Source: Candidatus Acidiferrum typicum (GTDB lineage: Bacteria; Acidobacteriota; Terriglobia; Acidiferrales; UBA7541). From it: a DNA stretch of 60,758 nucleotides. The translations under genes were made by a program, and so were the position numbers. Positions 44,433-54,818 of the stretch are shown piece by piece; positions within the stretch are counted from its first letter, which is position 1; each line of letters begins with the position of its first letter. Under the pieces are notes generated by a model. The model saw only the letters and a program-made list of their open reading frames with translations, did no database searches and was not told the origin of the DNA. The DNA lies in assembly GCA_025463055.1 (NCBI GenBank), contig JAOAPV010000083.1:1-60758 (forward strand), written 5' to 3'.

Positions 44433-44837
44433 TCAGGGGAGAAGTAGGGGTCGGACTCGATTGTGCAGGCGGTACACGGAAAAGTCTTTCTGGTCGATTG
44501 TGAAGATTTTGCGGATGCCTTCGCGTTCCGCAACCCGCATCAATGCCGCGTCGGCGAAGTCCATCGGGCGATCAGCATACTTGCGCATCAGTTCCCGCAT
44601 ACGCGGCGCATCCGCCGAGTACAAAGGGAGTATCTGGATCGCGCCTCTTTCCAGCATTTCCCACAAACTGTCTTGGGCTTTCGGCACGTCGGCCAATAGG
44701 TACATCGCTTCGGTTACGGGCGGCCACACGGTAGCCAGAGGTTCGCGCAGGCTCTGCAGCGTCGACACACACTTTGCGTGATATTGGTCATCGGCGTCGA
44801 TCAGGGCGACAAGCGGGCCGGCGTCGACCAGGATCAA
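44433..44837 (-). CDS. PIN-domain toxin (VapC-like)
   Basis: This 134-residue PIN-domain ribonuclease is the likely toxin of a type II toxin-antitoxin pair. The acidic metal-binding residues are visible: Asp in ILVDAGPLVAL, Glu in PPVTEAMYLL, Asp in DFADAALMRVAE and a late Asp in FTIDQKDF. Its ATG overlaps the antitoxin stop by four bases, the normal order for such operons (antitoxin first). Confidence 0.9.
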   Translation of the reverse strand: MILVDAGPLVALIDADDQYHAKCVSTLQSLREPLATVWPPVTEAMYLLADVPKAQDSLWEMLERGAIQILPLYSADAPRMRELMRKYADRPMDFADAALMRVAEREGIRKIFTIDQKDFSVYRLHNRVRPLLLP

Positions 44838-45094
44838 CGCCGGCTCCGTCGGTTCTTCAGAAGCTCAGCAAAGCGGCGGCCTGTTTGCGCCGAACGGTCG
44901 GATTTTCCGCCGCGCACCACGCCGATGAGGTCGGCTAACATTTCGTAGGGTGAAGTGACCGGCTCCTGGCGATCCGCCCAGGCTTCGATCGCCTGGCGAA
45001 CTACCTCCGACTTGGATAGCTGTTTGCGCCGGGCGATGCGTTCGAGCCGCTGGCGAGTTTTGGGGTCGAGCCGGAGTGTCAGGGGAGACGCCAT
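44834..45094 (-). CDS. ribbon-helix-helix antitoxin
   Basis: The 86-residue product has an N-terminal ribbon-helix-helix DNA-binding domain: the strand PLTLRLDPKTRQRLERIA, then KQLSKSEVVRQAIEAWADR. The C-terminal tail is charged (RRFAELLKNRRSRR) and probably wraps the toxin. RHH antitoxins dimerise, bind their own promoter and neutralise the PIN partner. A promoter with a strong palindrome lies directly upstream. Confidence 0.9.
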   Translation of the reverse strand: MASPLTLRLDPKTRQRLERIARRKQLSKSEVVRQAIEAWADRQEPVTSPYEMLADLIGVVRGGKSDRSAQTGRRFAELLKNRRSRR

Positions 45095-45110
45095 GATATC
45101 ACCGGAAATG

Positions 45111-45139
45111 ATTGTAGCGTATTACGCTGTGTAATACAA
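45111..45139 (-). promoter_or_regulatory. toxin-antitoxin promoter with nested operator palindrome
   Basis: On the minus strand TTGTAT (45134-45139) and TACAAT (45111-45116) are 17 bp apart, a good sigma-70 match. Within and across the spacer GTATTAC (45119-45125) and GTAATAC (45131-45137) form a perfect inverted repeat, and AGCGT-ATT-ACGCT (45116-45128) forms a second. This is a natural binding site for the RHH antitoxin, giving autorepression. Confidence 0.7.
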
Positions 45140-45147
45140 TTGGCACC

Positions 45148-45540
45148 ATGAAATTTGCCAAGATCGTGTTCCGAGTGGCGGCGGTTTGGGGCGTGCTGAT
45201 GATCACGCCGCTGTATTTCATGTTTGATCTGATCGGCCGTCAGGATCCTCCACCGATCACGCATCCGGCATTTTTCTATGGATTCGTTGGACTGGCCTTG
45301 GCCTGGCAAATCGCATTCCTTTTCATCGCCAGCGACCCGGTGCGTTATCGGCCGCTGATGATCCCGTCGATCTTTGAGAAATTCAGTTATGGGACCGCCG
45401 TCGTCGTTATGGTCTTGCAAGCCCGGACCAGCCGGTCCGATCTCCTCTTTGCCGGCACGGACTTCCTGCTTGGCGTCTTGTTCGCTATCGCTTATTTCAA
45501 GACGCCATCTAGTGCTGACACACCCAGAATGGGTGGTTGA
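45148..45540 (+). CDS. small four-span membrane protein, unknown
   Basis: The 130-residue product has four hydrophobic segments (about 6-27, 41-61, 78-95 and 100-116) separated by short loops, with RQDPPPITHPAFFYG in the first. It is an inner-membrane protein of unknown role. It is transcribed away from the toxin-antitoxin pair, and the operator region lies within the 53-bp gap, so antitoxin binding might affect it too. The ribosome-binding site is weak. Confidence 0.65.
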   Translation: MKFAKIVFRVAAVWGVLMITPLYFMFDLIGRQDPPPITHPAFFYGFVGLALAWQIAFLFIASDPVRYRPLMIPSIFEKFSYGTAVVVMVLQARTSRSDLLFAGTDFLLGVLFAIAYFKTPSSADTPRMGG

Positions 45541-45617
45541 GAACATCAGCGTAGCAACAGCACCAGGATCCGCATCTACAGGGCGGCCCACTGCATCCTA
45601 AGGCCTGGAGGCACACC

Positions 45618-45950
45618 ATGAACAAATTCGGACTTTTGGCAATACTGAATGCAAAACCTGGAAAGGAAAAAGAAGTGGAAGCGTTCTTAAAATCCGCTCA
45701 GCCGCTTGCAGAGAAGGAGCAGGGCACCACCACATGGTTCGCGATTCACATAGGGGCTCAGAGGTACGCAATTTTCGACACCTTTACGGACGAAAAGGGC
45801 CGGGAGGCGCACCTGAACGGTGAAATTGCCAAAAACCTCTTCTCCAGAGCGCTGGAACTCTTCGAGAGTGAACCAGAAGTTCACAATGTGACGATCCTCG
45901 CGGAGAAGGCGCCCAGCGCGCAACAAGGAGCACGAGCTCACGCTTCGTGA
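45618..45950 (+). CDS. antibiotic-biosynthesis-monooxygenase-fold protein
   Basis: This 110-residue protein of the dimeric alpha/beta-barrel ABM fold begins FGLLAILNAKPGKEKEVEAFL and contains TTTWFAIHIGAQRYAIFDTF and AHLNGEIAKNL, the usual pattern of YgiN-like or ABM proteins. Members act as quinol or other small-molecule monooxygenases, or have unknown roles; no specific substrate can be named. CTGGAGG lies seven bases before the ATG. A short Ala/Gln/Ser tail follows the domain. Confidence 0.85.
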   Translation: MNKFGLLAILNAKPGKEKEVEAFLKSAQPLAEKEQGTTTWFAIHIGAQRYAIFDTFTDEKGREAHLNGEIAKNLFSRALELFESEPEVHNVTILAEKAPSAQQGARAHAS

Positions 45951-46039
45951 AGCAAGCGGAGGCAGCATCACCCGTTTTCCAAGAGACTTGAAAAGCGCGG
46001 AAGGATTCGGCACGATTCCGGGTCACAGGAGAGGTGGCC

Positions 46040-46873
46040 ATGTCGTGCAATCCGGAAGCGTTGAAGCATGTCCCGCTGTTTGCGCTGCTCGATGACGAAG
46101 AAACGGCTGTGCTGGCCGGGCAGGTCGAGCTAAAAAAGTTTGCGCCTCGCCAGCGCATATACAAAATGGGCGACTCGACTGGACAGGCATACGTGATGGT
46201 GTCCGGCCGCGTACGCGTCACCACGCTCGATGAGGATCACCAGGAAGTGGTGATCGATGAGCCGGCGCACGGTGAATTCTTCGGCTTCGCCTCCATGCTG
46301 GAGCAGACGCCGCACCAGACCACCGCGATTGCGCTCGAACAATCAGAGTGCATCGAAGTGGACCGCCAAGATATCGCGGTCCTGTTGCAGCGCAAGCCTA
46401 TGGCGGGCATGGACATGCTCACGGTTTTGGGCAAACAGTTTCACGCCTCGCAGCAGTTGGTGCGCGTGCGCGCAAATCGCAATCCGAATGAGGTCATCGA
46501 AAAAGAGGCTACGTTTGGTCAGCGTATCGCTGATAGAGTTGCCGGCTTCGGCGGTTCCTGGACATTCATCCTCACCTTTCTATCGGTTCTGGTGATCTAC
46601 ACCATAGTGAACATGGGTCTGGGGAAGTCCGCGTGGGATCCCTACCCATTCATACTTCTCAATTTGTTTTTGTCGATGCTGGCCGCGATTCAGGCGCCCG
46701 TAATTATGATGAGCCAAAATCGCCAGGATACGAAAGACCGCGTGCGCAGCGAGCTCGATTTTGACGTGAACAAGCGCGCGGAATCGGAGATTCAAGGATT
46801 GGCTCATAAATTGAATCTGCTCGGCGACAAAATCAACGACGTGGAAGATTTGTTACGGCAGAAATTGTCTTGA
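46040..46873 (+). CDS. cyclic-nucleotide-binding domain fused to DUF1003
   Basis: The product of about 277 residues has an N-terminal cNMP-binding beta-roll (HVPLFALLDDEETAVLAGQ, then GRVRVTTLDE and EFFGFASMLE), though the phosphate cassette lacks the classic Arg. A DUF1003 membrane domain follows (FGQRIADRVAGFGGSWTFI, then WDPYPFILLNLFLSMLAAIQ) with two transmembrane segments, and the C-terminus is a coiled coil. The combination suggests a ligand-gated membrane regulator, but ligand and output are unknown. The ATG at 46040 is favoured over GTG 46034 because AGGAGAGG then has proper spacing. Confidence 0.87.
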   Translation: MSCNPEALKHVPLFALLDDEETAVLAGQVELKKFAPRQRIYKMGDSTGQAYVMVSGRVRVTTLDEDHQEVVIDEPAHGEFFGFASMLEQTPHQTTAIALEQSECIEVDRQDIAVLLQRKPMAGMDMLTVLGKQFHASQQLVRVRANRNPNEVIEKEATFGQRIADRVAGFGGSWTFILTFLSVLVIYTIVNMGLGKSAWDPYPFILLNLFLSMLAAIQAPVIMMSQNRQDTKDRVRSELDFDVNKRAESEIQGLAHKLNLLGDKINDVEDLLRQKLS

Positions 46874-46904
46874 AGCCATCGCAAGGCGCCTGACCGCTGA
46901 ACGA

Positions 46905-47339
46905 TTATTGAGTCGATTTCTTCAGCGAGAGTTTCCGCCAGAGTGTTCCGTCCCGTAACGTCATAGCGCCTTCCATTCTGTTGCCATTGATATTGAATCG
47001 CGCGACGCCTCTCGGGAATTCGCAGCTGAGCGCCTGCTGCGCGGAGTTAAAGGCGCACTCCATCGTGCCCATCGTCACCGGCTTGCCGTCGACAATTCTG
47101 TCGAGCTTCATGGAAAACCAGCCAAGTTTGCCGGGCAGCATCGTGACCTGATACAGCGAGTCCTCATCATGGCAGGCGCTTTCTCGCACTACACAGATGG
47201 ATTGGCCACGCCAATCGCCGAGTAAGCGTAAGTCGTCCGCTGGAATTTGTTGCGCCGGTCGGCCGTCGACTTGCGCCGCCCCGATCATGCATACAGTCGT
47301 CATGAATACGCTAACGAGAAGAGACTTGGCAGGTTTCAT
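46905..47339 (-). CDS. small secreted hypothetical protein
   Basis: A 144-residue exported protein with a signal peptide (residues ~1-22, MKPAKSLLVSVFMTTVCMIG) and a single beta-rich domain containing LLGDWRGQSICVVRESACHDE and GTMECAFNSAQQALSCEFPRG. The four Cys may form two disulfides outside the cytoplasm. The pattern of a WRGxS-type strand followed by a V-rich sheet recalls small lipocalin-like or DUF domains, but no family is claimed. ATG 47339 has AGGAA upstream; a start at 47369 is also open. Confidence 0.65.
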   Translation of the reverse strand: MKPAKSLLVSVFMTTVCMIGAAQVDGRPAQQIPADDLRLLGDWRGQSICVVRESACHDEDSLYQVTMLPGKLGWFSMKLDRIVDGKPVTMGTMECAFNSAQQALSCEFPRGVARFNINGNRMEGAMTLRDGTLWRKLSLKKSTQ

Positions 47340-47393
47340 CGCTTTTATTCCTACTCTACGAGAGGGCACTCACCAGCTTTTTACGTTAACAGA

Positions 47394-48107
47394 TCAAGAT
47401 TGAACGGCCGCGAGACCGTGCGAATCGTAGAAATGTTTTGGCATCCAATTTTCGCGGCCTTCCGGAAGTAAATCGAGAAGGTTCCAAACCGGGCTGAACA
47501 GATCGATGCCGCGGTGATGGCCGCCGCCGAGCGATCCTTCCGTCGTATAGAAGTGATGGATCTCGCCATTGGACAGGCGCTTGAAAACGCTGACGGCTGG
47601 ATGCTGCTCATCGTCGCTGTTCTCGACATTGAAGTCGCGATTAAACGAGTTTGCGTAACTGGAAAGCAGACGGATCCTGCTCCAGCCGCGTCGCTGCCCC
47701 CAGACGCGAAGCTTTTCCAAAGGTGCTCGCGCTATCAGGACAAAGTTGACCTTATCTCCGACGTGATGCGCTATTGCATCGTAACCGTCCGCCCACATGC
47801 TGCACATAGGGCAGGCGCGGTCGTTTTTGGCCGCGTACATAAGATGATCAACGATCAGGCTATTCTTGCGATCCTGAAAGAGGCTGGAGAAGCGCGTATC
47901 AAAGAAGCGCGAAGCGTCATTGTCGCGCAGGTTACGCGGACCTTCGCGGAACACATAGTCCTGCTTGACGAGCGCTCCCATAGGCAGTTGGCGGCGGAGT
48001 TGGGCTACACGCTCGCGCTCATCCTTCAGCGCGATCTCTGCTGCGAGCAGTTCGTTGCGAACACGGCGGTATTCGGCGCTTTCACCCGGAATGGCACGTC
48101 CTTGCAT
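47394..48107 (-). CDS. DUF899 family thioredoxin-like protein
   Basis: The product of about 237 residues begins with an R/E-rich helix (NELLAAEIALKDERERVAQLRRQLP), typical of DUF899. A thioredoxin-like domain follows, holding CPMCSMWADG, LIARAPLEKLRVW, and PAVSVFKRLSNGEIHHFYTTEG with a late GIDLFSPVWNLLDLLPEG. The C-x-x-C of CPMC suggests a thiol or disulfide role, though the enzymatic activity is not known. ATG 48107 has GGAGG upstream. It lies near the strong groESL terminator and is probably transcribed on its own. Confidence 0.88.
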   Translation of the reverse strand: MQGRAIPGESAEYRRVRNELLAAEIALKDERERVAQLRRQLPMGALVKQDYVFREGPRNLRDNDASRFFDTRFSSLFQDRKNSLIVDHLMYAAKNDRACPMCSMWADGYDAIAHHVGDKVNFVLIARAPLEKLRVWGQRRGWSRIRLLSSYANSFNRDFNVENSDDEQHPAVSVFKRLSNGEIHHFYTTEGSLGGGHHRGIDLFSPVWNLLDLLPEGRENWMPKHFYDSHGLAAVQS

Positions 48108-48252
48108 GGAGACCTCCAACACTTTCTAGTCGAGAGAGAGTCACTATGTGGATGGCTATGCCGGAGTGTCAAGCTTAAGAATGTAAAATCGCGCGTTTCG
48201 CGCAGAGTGCTGCGGAGAATTGGCCACTAGAAAATCGAGGCGGCGCCAAAAC

Positions 48253-48286
48253 AAAAAAAAGGCGGGCCGATTGAAGTCGGCCCGCC
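48253..48286 (-). terminator. rho-independent terminator of groESL
   Basis: On the minus strand GGCGGGCCGA pairs perfectly with TCGGCCCGCC around the six-base loop CTTCAA and is followed by eight T (48253-48260). It lies 28 bp past the groEL stop. Confidence 0.95.
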
Positions 48287-48313
48287 GGAAAGATTCGCGT
48301 TTGCGAATCGAGT

Positions 48314-49984
<1,671 letters not shown>

Positions 49985-50074
49985 CTAATGCCTACGTATT
50001 TCGCCGGTCCCTGGACCGGCAACTACCTTACTAGCGGCCACGCTGAATCCAGCCGTGACCGTACGAGCTAAACC

Positions 50075-50395
50075 TTACTTGCGGGACCCTGCGGCCTTCG
50101 CGGCGCCGCCGAGCTTCGCGAGAATCTCCTCTTCGCGGAGGATCAGCAACTCTTGATCGTCAATGGTGATTTCCGTGCCGCTGTACTTGCCGAACAGAAC
50201 GCGGTCGCCGGGCTTAACGTCCAGGGGGATGAGCTCGCCCTTTTCGCGCTTGCCGGAACCGACGGCGATGACTTCGCCTTCCTGCTGCTTTTCTTTGGCT
50301 GTGTCCGGGATGATGATGCCTCCCTTGACGCTTTCCTTCTCTTCAATGCGCTTCACAACGACGCGGTCGTGGAGCGGGGTAAGATTCACTGCCAT
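50075..50395 (-). CDS. groS: co-chaperonin GroES
   Basis: This 106-residue lid of the GroEL chamber has [17 protein letters not shown], the mobile loop [13 protein letters not shown] and [14 protein letters not shown]. It is slightly longer than usual because of the C-terminal tail KAAGSRK. It is first in the operon and controlled by the promoter and CIRCE element just upstream. Confidence 0.98.
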   Translation of the reverse strand: MAVNLTPLHDRVVVKRIEEKESVKGGIIIPDTAKEKQQEGEVIAVGSGKREKGELIPLDVKPGDRVLFGKYSGTEITIDDQELLILREEEILAKLGGAAKAAGSRK

Positions 50396-50455
50396 CTTGG
50401 AAGAACCTCCGTGGATTTACGCTGCGATTTGAGTGGCTGGGAGAGCGAAAGGGGT

Positions 50456-50482
50456 TTAGCACTCCTCGAAGCCGAGTGCTAA
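50456..50482 (-). promoter_or_regulatory. CIRCE operator (HrcA binding site)
   Basis: TTAGCACTC (50456-50464), nine bases, then GAGTGCTAA (50474-50482) is a perfect match to the CIRCE consensus, the site bound by the heat-shock repressor HrcA. It lies immediately downstream of the -10 box and 61 bp before groES. Confidence 0.97.
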
Positions 50483-50508
50483 TATAGCAGATTCACCTGA
50501 CGTGTCAA
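50481..50508 (-). promoter_or_regulatory. sigma-70 promoter of groESL
   Basis: On the minus strand TTGACA (50503-50508) and TATATT (50481-50486) are separated by 16 bp, a near-consensus housekeeping promoter. Its -10 box overlaps the CIRCE operator by two bases, so bound HrcA would block initiation. Confidence 0.92.
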
Positions 50509-50681
50509 GCGAAAGCACAGCAAATTGAGCGTTTCACGCTCAAAGCACTTCCGATATAAGTCTTTGTATTTCAGTTGTCTACCTGGTGCAAGGAAAATCT
50601 GGCACTTGGGTATTGTCGTGCTCCTAGTAGGGACGGTAGAATTAGTGCTGAAAATTCGCAACTGGCACTCGGCACGTCGCT

Positions 50682-52730
50682 ATGCCCTCACTTGTCTATG
50701 TTCGGCTTATTACCTTCACGGCGGGAACGCTGTTACACCTCTTCTGGATTGTAGTGATTGTCGGCTACCGTCGGCAGCGCAACTTCGAGCGTGTCTTCTT
50801 CTTTCTCTCGGTTGCCCTGTTTCTATTTTATTCGGGCTCCCTGCTCGCATTAAACGCCCAAATCTACTATCTCGAGCCGCCGCCGCTTCTGACCGCGTTT
50901 GCTAAGACGCTGCTATGCGCCGGGCTTTGCTTCTTGCCCACGCTGCTGATCCATTTACACCTGGAATACGCGGATACGCTCGGTATGCTTCCCACCCGGC
51001 CGCGTTTGAAGCAAGCCGTGCTGCTGGCGGCGTACGCTCCAGCGCTTTATTTCGCTTTACATGTGTACCCTTTGCTGGCGAATTCACCGGGGTTTGACTT
51101 TCTAGTTCCCGGGAATGTGTTGGGCCGCCCCTATGGAGTGTGGCTGGCAGCGGCTATGGTGATCAGTGCCGGGTGGGAGATACGTTTTCACTTGCGCGCG
51201 CTGAAGCGATCGGAGTCCTTCTTTCACAGCCTGCTGGCAGGTGTGCTCGCTATCGGTGCCGCGATCGTAGTGCAGTTGCACGTGCTCAGTACGCCGTTGC
51301 CGCGTGATCTGTCGGAAGGCGTAAGTACGCTGCTCGCGCTGCTGGCCATCGTGCCCTCGGCGGTGCTGATCTATCTGGTACAACAGTTCAACTTTCTCCA
51401 GATCGGCCGGCAAAAGAACCTGATGTACGCCGTTTCCGCCACATTTATAGCGCTGCTCTATCTCGCATTGGTTCGTCGCGTCAGCACCTGGTTGGCCCCG
51501 GAAATCCCGCCGGAAGCATCGGCCGCCGTGCTCTTATTTCTTCTGGTGATTTTCATCGAGCCGCTGCAACGCATGCTGGGGAGGCGGTTGCAAGAGACAG
51601 CGCAGCGAGAAACAGATCGCGTACAGAGACTGATGGCAGAGATTCAACAGGAAGCTCGGCAAGGAAATTCGGAAAATCTCGCCCGTTTTATTGAGAAACG
51701 TGTGAAAGAAGTCTTTGAGCTCGCCGCGGTGCGGGTGACGTTCCAGAAACAAGGGGAGATTGGTGAGCATCAGGGCCTATTTGCGAAACAAGCAGGCTCG
51801 GCGACGCCGACACTCGGGAAGCCCAAGATTACGTTCTCGGAAGGTAAAATCTCGGAACCCTTTGTGACCTCAGGAAACGTTGTGGGAATTGTTCGCGCGC
51901 AGCCTCACGGATCCGCCTTGTCGGGGGAAACGCGGGCGACGCTCGAGTTTTTGTGCGAGCAATTGCCGGGGGCCTTGGATTTGTGCCGGTTGATCGACGA
52001 AAAAGTGCGGCTGGAAAGGGAATTGGCCGAGCGCGAGCGGCTCGCGCTGCTGGGGCAAATGGCAGCGAGCATTTCGCATAACTTAAAAAATCCACTCGGC
52101 TCCATCAAAACGATTCTGCAGGTGCAGATGGAAAATCCGGAACTCCCCGAATCCTTGCGTGGTGAGACCCAAATCGTGCTCGACGAGGTTGGGCGCCTTT
52201 CGGCCAAGCTCAACCAGTTGCTGCAATTCAGCAGGCCGACGGTGCTCGGAGGCAGCGCAGCGGTTACTTGTGACGCTGCTGCCGTCATCGAAGAAGTAGC
52301 GGGAGTTTTGCGGCATGAGGCGGAGCGGCGAGGAGTTGCGCTGGATCTGCGGCTTGGCATGAACGGCGCGAGAACCGCCGTGGCGGCCGATGCGGTAAGC
52401 GATATCGTTTCCAACCTCGTCGTGAACGCGCTGGAAGCGACCCCGCGCGGCGGCTGCGTCAACATCGCGGCGGCGGCAAAGAATGGCTTGTGCGTCGTGA
52501 CCGTTCAAGACAGCGGGCCGGGCATTTCGTCGGAGGCGCGGGCCAAACTCTTGCAGCCGTTTTTTACGACCAAAACGCAGGGCACTGGCCTGGGGCTGGC
52601 GATTGTTGCACGTCGCGTCACGGAGTTTGGCGGCAAACTGGAGTGGGAAAGTCCGGTGAGCGACGGCCGGGGAACAAGATTCGAGGTGATGTTGCCCATG
52701 GAAGAAACAGGTAAGGACACAACCAACTAA
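50682..52730 (+). CDS. membrane sensor histidine kinase
   Basis: The 682-residue product has nine or so hydrophobic segments (about 5-305), then a linker and a cytoplasmic kinase module. The dimerisation/His box is LGQMAASISHNLKNPLGSIK. The ATPase part has NLVVNALEATPRGG, VQDSGPGIS and TTKTQGTGLGLAIV. A weak GAF-like region lies between the two. The next gene, 5 bp on, encodes the NtrC-type regulator, so the two form a two-component pair. The membrane part resembles multi-span sensors with no obvious periplasmic domain, and the signal is unknown. Confidence 0.93.
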   Translation: MPSLVYVRLITFTAGTLLHLFWIVVIVGYRRQRNFERVFFFLSVALFLFYSGSLLALNAQIYYLEPPPLLTAFAKTLLCAGLCFLPTLLIHLHLEYADTLGMLPTRPRLKQAVLLAAYAPALYFALHVYPLLANSPGFDFLVPGNVLGRPYGVWLAAAMVISAGWEIRFHLRALKRSESFFHSLLAGVLAIGAAIVVQLHVLSTPLPRDLSEGVSTLLALLAIVPSAVLIYLVQQFNFLQIGRQKNLMYAVSATFIALLYLALVRRVSTWLAPEIPPEASAAVLLFLLVIFIEPLQRMLGRRLQETAQRETDRVQRLMAEIQQEARQGNSENLARFIEKRVKEVFELAAVRVTFQKQGEIGEHQGLFAKQAGSATPTLGKPKITFSEGKISEPFVTSGNVVGIVRAQPHGSALSGETRATLEFLCEQLPGALDLCRLIDEKVRLERELAERERLALLGQMAASISHNLKNPLGSIKTILQVQMENPELPESLRGETQIVLDEVGRLSAKLNQLLQFSRPTVLGGSAAVTCDAAAVIEEVAGVLRHEAERRGVALDLRLGMNGARTAVAADAVSDIVSNLVVNALEATPRGGCVNIAAAAKNGLCVVTVQDSGPGISSEARAKLLQPFFTTKTQGTGLGLAIVARRVTEFGGKLEWESPVSDGRGTRFEVMLPMEETGKDTTN

Positions 52731-52735
52731 ACGAA

Positions 52736-54145
52736 ATGAAAACGATCTTGATCGTCGACGACGAACCAGCCGCCCGCTACGGTTTGCGGCGGGCGCTGGA
52801 GTCAAAATATCGCGTCGCGGAGGCGGACTCTGCGGAAGCAGCGCGCGAGGCGCTGACGCGCGAACGGTCAGACTTACTGCTGCTGGACGTGGTGCTGCCA
52901 GGGCAAAGCGGAATCGAGTTCTTGCGATGGATGCGCGACCAGGGCAGCGAAACTCCAGTGCTTATCGTTTCGGCGCTGGACACGGCGAAAACCGCGGTGG
53001 AAGCGCTGCAGCTCGGGGCTGCGGATTATCTGGTGAAGGGATTTGAACTCGAAGAGTTGCGTCAGCGTGTGGCGAATCTTTTGAAGTTGGCTTCGCTAGA
53101 GAAAGAGAATGACGCGCTGCGGCGCCGGCTGACCAGCGAGGGACAGTTTGGGCAAATGATCGGGCGCACGGCGGAGATGCGTCACACCTTTGAAATTGCG
53201 GAACGAGTGGCCCCAACCGACACGACCGTGCTGATTCTTGGGGAAAGCGGCACGGGCAAAGATTTGCTTGCGCAGGAAATTCACGCGCGTTCCCCTAGAG
53301 CAGCAAAGGCGTTTGTGGCGGTGAATTGCGCGGCGCTACCCGAAACCTTGATCGAGTCGGAGCTGTTCGGCTACGAGCGCGGAGCCTTTACAGGCGCGGC
53401 CCAGCAGAAGAAGGGGAAATTCGAGCTGGCAACGGGAGGGACATTGTTTCTCGACGAAATCGGCGACATGAATCCGGTCACGCAGGCGAAAGTGTTGCGC
53501 GCGTTGGAGAATCGGACGATTGAGCGTCTGGGCGGCACGCAAACAATTCCCGTGGATGTGCGGGTGATCAGCGCGACACATCGCGATCTGCCGGCGGAAA
53601 TTCGCGCCGGAAAATTTCGCGAAGATCTGTTTTATCGGCTGCGCGTCGTGACCATAGAATTGCCGCCTCTGCGCTCACACAAGAGGGACCTTCCCGTGCT
53701 GGCGGAATCTTTTTTGCAGATGCACGCGGCTCGGCTCGGACGTGCGGCGCGGCTGACGCGGGAAGCCATCGCAGCAATCGAGCGCTACGATTGGCCGGGA
53801 AATGTTCGCGAGCTGAAGAATGCGCTCGAGCGCAGCCTGGTGCTGTGCCGCGGAGAAGAAATCGACGTCGCGGATTTACCGGAGGAGGTCGCGCGTGGCG
53901 AAGCCCTGGTGCAAAAGCATTCTGCAGATGGCCATGCTAGTGGGCTGGGCGAAAAGGATTTTCGCGAGGCCAAGCGCAAGTTCGAGGTAGCGTATTTGAC
54001 TAAACAGCTTACGGACCATCGGTGGAATGTTTCGCGAACGGCGGCGACCATTGGTTTGCACCGGCAAAGTTTGCAGGAAAAGCTGCGCGAGCTGGGAATT
54101 CGGCGGCCGGGACGCGAACCGATTGACGAAGAGGAAAAACAGTAA
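52736..54145 (+). CDS. NtrC-family sigma-54-dependent response regulator
   Basis: The 469-residue product has a receiver (acidic pair in ILIVDDEPAARYG, phospho-Asp in LLLLDVVLPGQSG, switch Ser in LIVSALD, Lys in YLVKGFE). An AAA+ domain follows with Walker A GESGTGKDLL, the sigma-54 contact loop GAFTGA and Walker B GTLFLDEIGD. The C-terminal Fis-type helix-turn-helix is RTAATIGLHRQSLQEKLRELGI-like. It activates sigma-54 promoters after phosphorylation by the kinase encoded 5 bp upstream. Target genes are unknown; no -24/-12 site was picked out by eye in the window. Confidence 0.95.
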   Translation: MKTILIVDDEPAARYGLRRALESKYRVAEADSAEAAREALTRERSDLLLLDVVLPGQSGIEFLRWMRDQGSETPVLIVSALDTAKTAVEALQLGAADYLVKGFELEELRQRVANLLKLASLEKENDALRRRLTSEGQFGQMIGRTAEMRHTFEIAERVAPTDTTVLILGESGTGKDLLAQEIHARSPRAAKAFVAVNCAALPETLIESELFGYERGAFTGAAQQKKGKFELATGGTLFLDEIGDMNPVTQAKVLRALENRTIERLGGTQTIPVDVRVISATHRDLPAEIRAGKFREDLFYRLRVVTIELPPLRSHKRDLPVLAESFLQMHAARLGRAARLTREAIAAIERYDWPGNVRELKNALERSLVLCRGEEIDVADLPEEVARGEALVQKHSADGHASGLGEKDFREAKRKFEVAYLTKQLTDHRWNVSRTAATIGLHRQSLQEKLRELGIRRPGREPIDEEEKQ

Positions 54146-54179
54146 GCGATCCAATCGTTCATTAAGGATCAGCCGCGGA

Positions 54180-54818
54180 GTGCACGAAGAAAACACAAGT
54201 GAAAGATTGGTGCACGGCTATGTCTTGGCTGGCGGCGGGAGCACGCGGTTTGGGCGCGATAAGGCATTAGTCGAGATGGACGCGACGCCTATGCTTTTGC
54301 GGATGCGCACCTTGCTGCTCGAGATCACGAAGGAAGTCAACGTGATTGCACCTCCCGAAAAATACGCCGCGCTTGGTATTACCGGCATCGGCGATCGCTG
54401 GGCCGGGCAGGGTCCACTCGCCGGAATCATCACCGCTCTTCTCACCACCCAAGAAGCTTCCAGCGAAGCGCAATGGAACTTGATTGTCGGATGCGACATG
54501 CCGTTTCTTACGCGCGAGTGGCTTGCGTATCTTGTGGTACGAGCCCAAGCGAGCAGCGCCGAAGTCGTGGCGCCACAGTCTGCGCAGGGACTCGAGCCGT
54601 TGTGCGCCTGCTGGAGAACCACTGCGGCAGGGAAGCTGCAGACTTCATTCGATGAAGGCGTCCGCAAAATCACTCACGCGATGAAGCGCTTGCAGATGGA
54701 AGTCCTTGACGAAGCGGATTGGAAGCGATTTGATGCCAGAGGGCGCCTGTTCTGGAATATGAATACGGCGGCTGATTACGACGAAGCAAAGCGCATTATG
54801 GAGGCACAGCGCGCGTGA
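54180..54818 (+). CDS. mobA: molybdenum cofactor guanylyltransferase
   Basis: The product of about 212 residues adds GMP to molybdopterin to form MGD, used by many molybdoenzymes. It has the nucleotide-binding start YVLAGGGSTRFGRDKALVEM, which has the LAGGxSxRMGxDKA pattern of MobA. The metal-binding Asp lies in VGCDMPFLT, and WNMNTAADYDEAK near the end is also family-typical. The GTG at 54180 is a guess; other GTG/TTG codons lie a few residues on, and the frame is open back to 54027 within the regulator gene. It overlaps the next gene by four bases. Confidence 0.88.
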   Translation: MHEENTSERLVHGYVLAGGGSTRFGRDKALVEMDATPMLLRMRTLLLEITKEVNVIAPPEKYAALGITGIGDRWAGQGPLAGIITALLTTQEASSEAQWNLIVGCDMPFLTREWLAYLVVRAQASSAEVVAPQSAQGLEPLCACWRTTAAGKLQTSFDEGVRKITHAMKRLQMEVLDEADWKRFDARGRLFWNMNTAADYDEAKRIMEAQRA

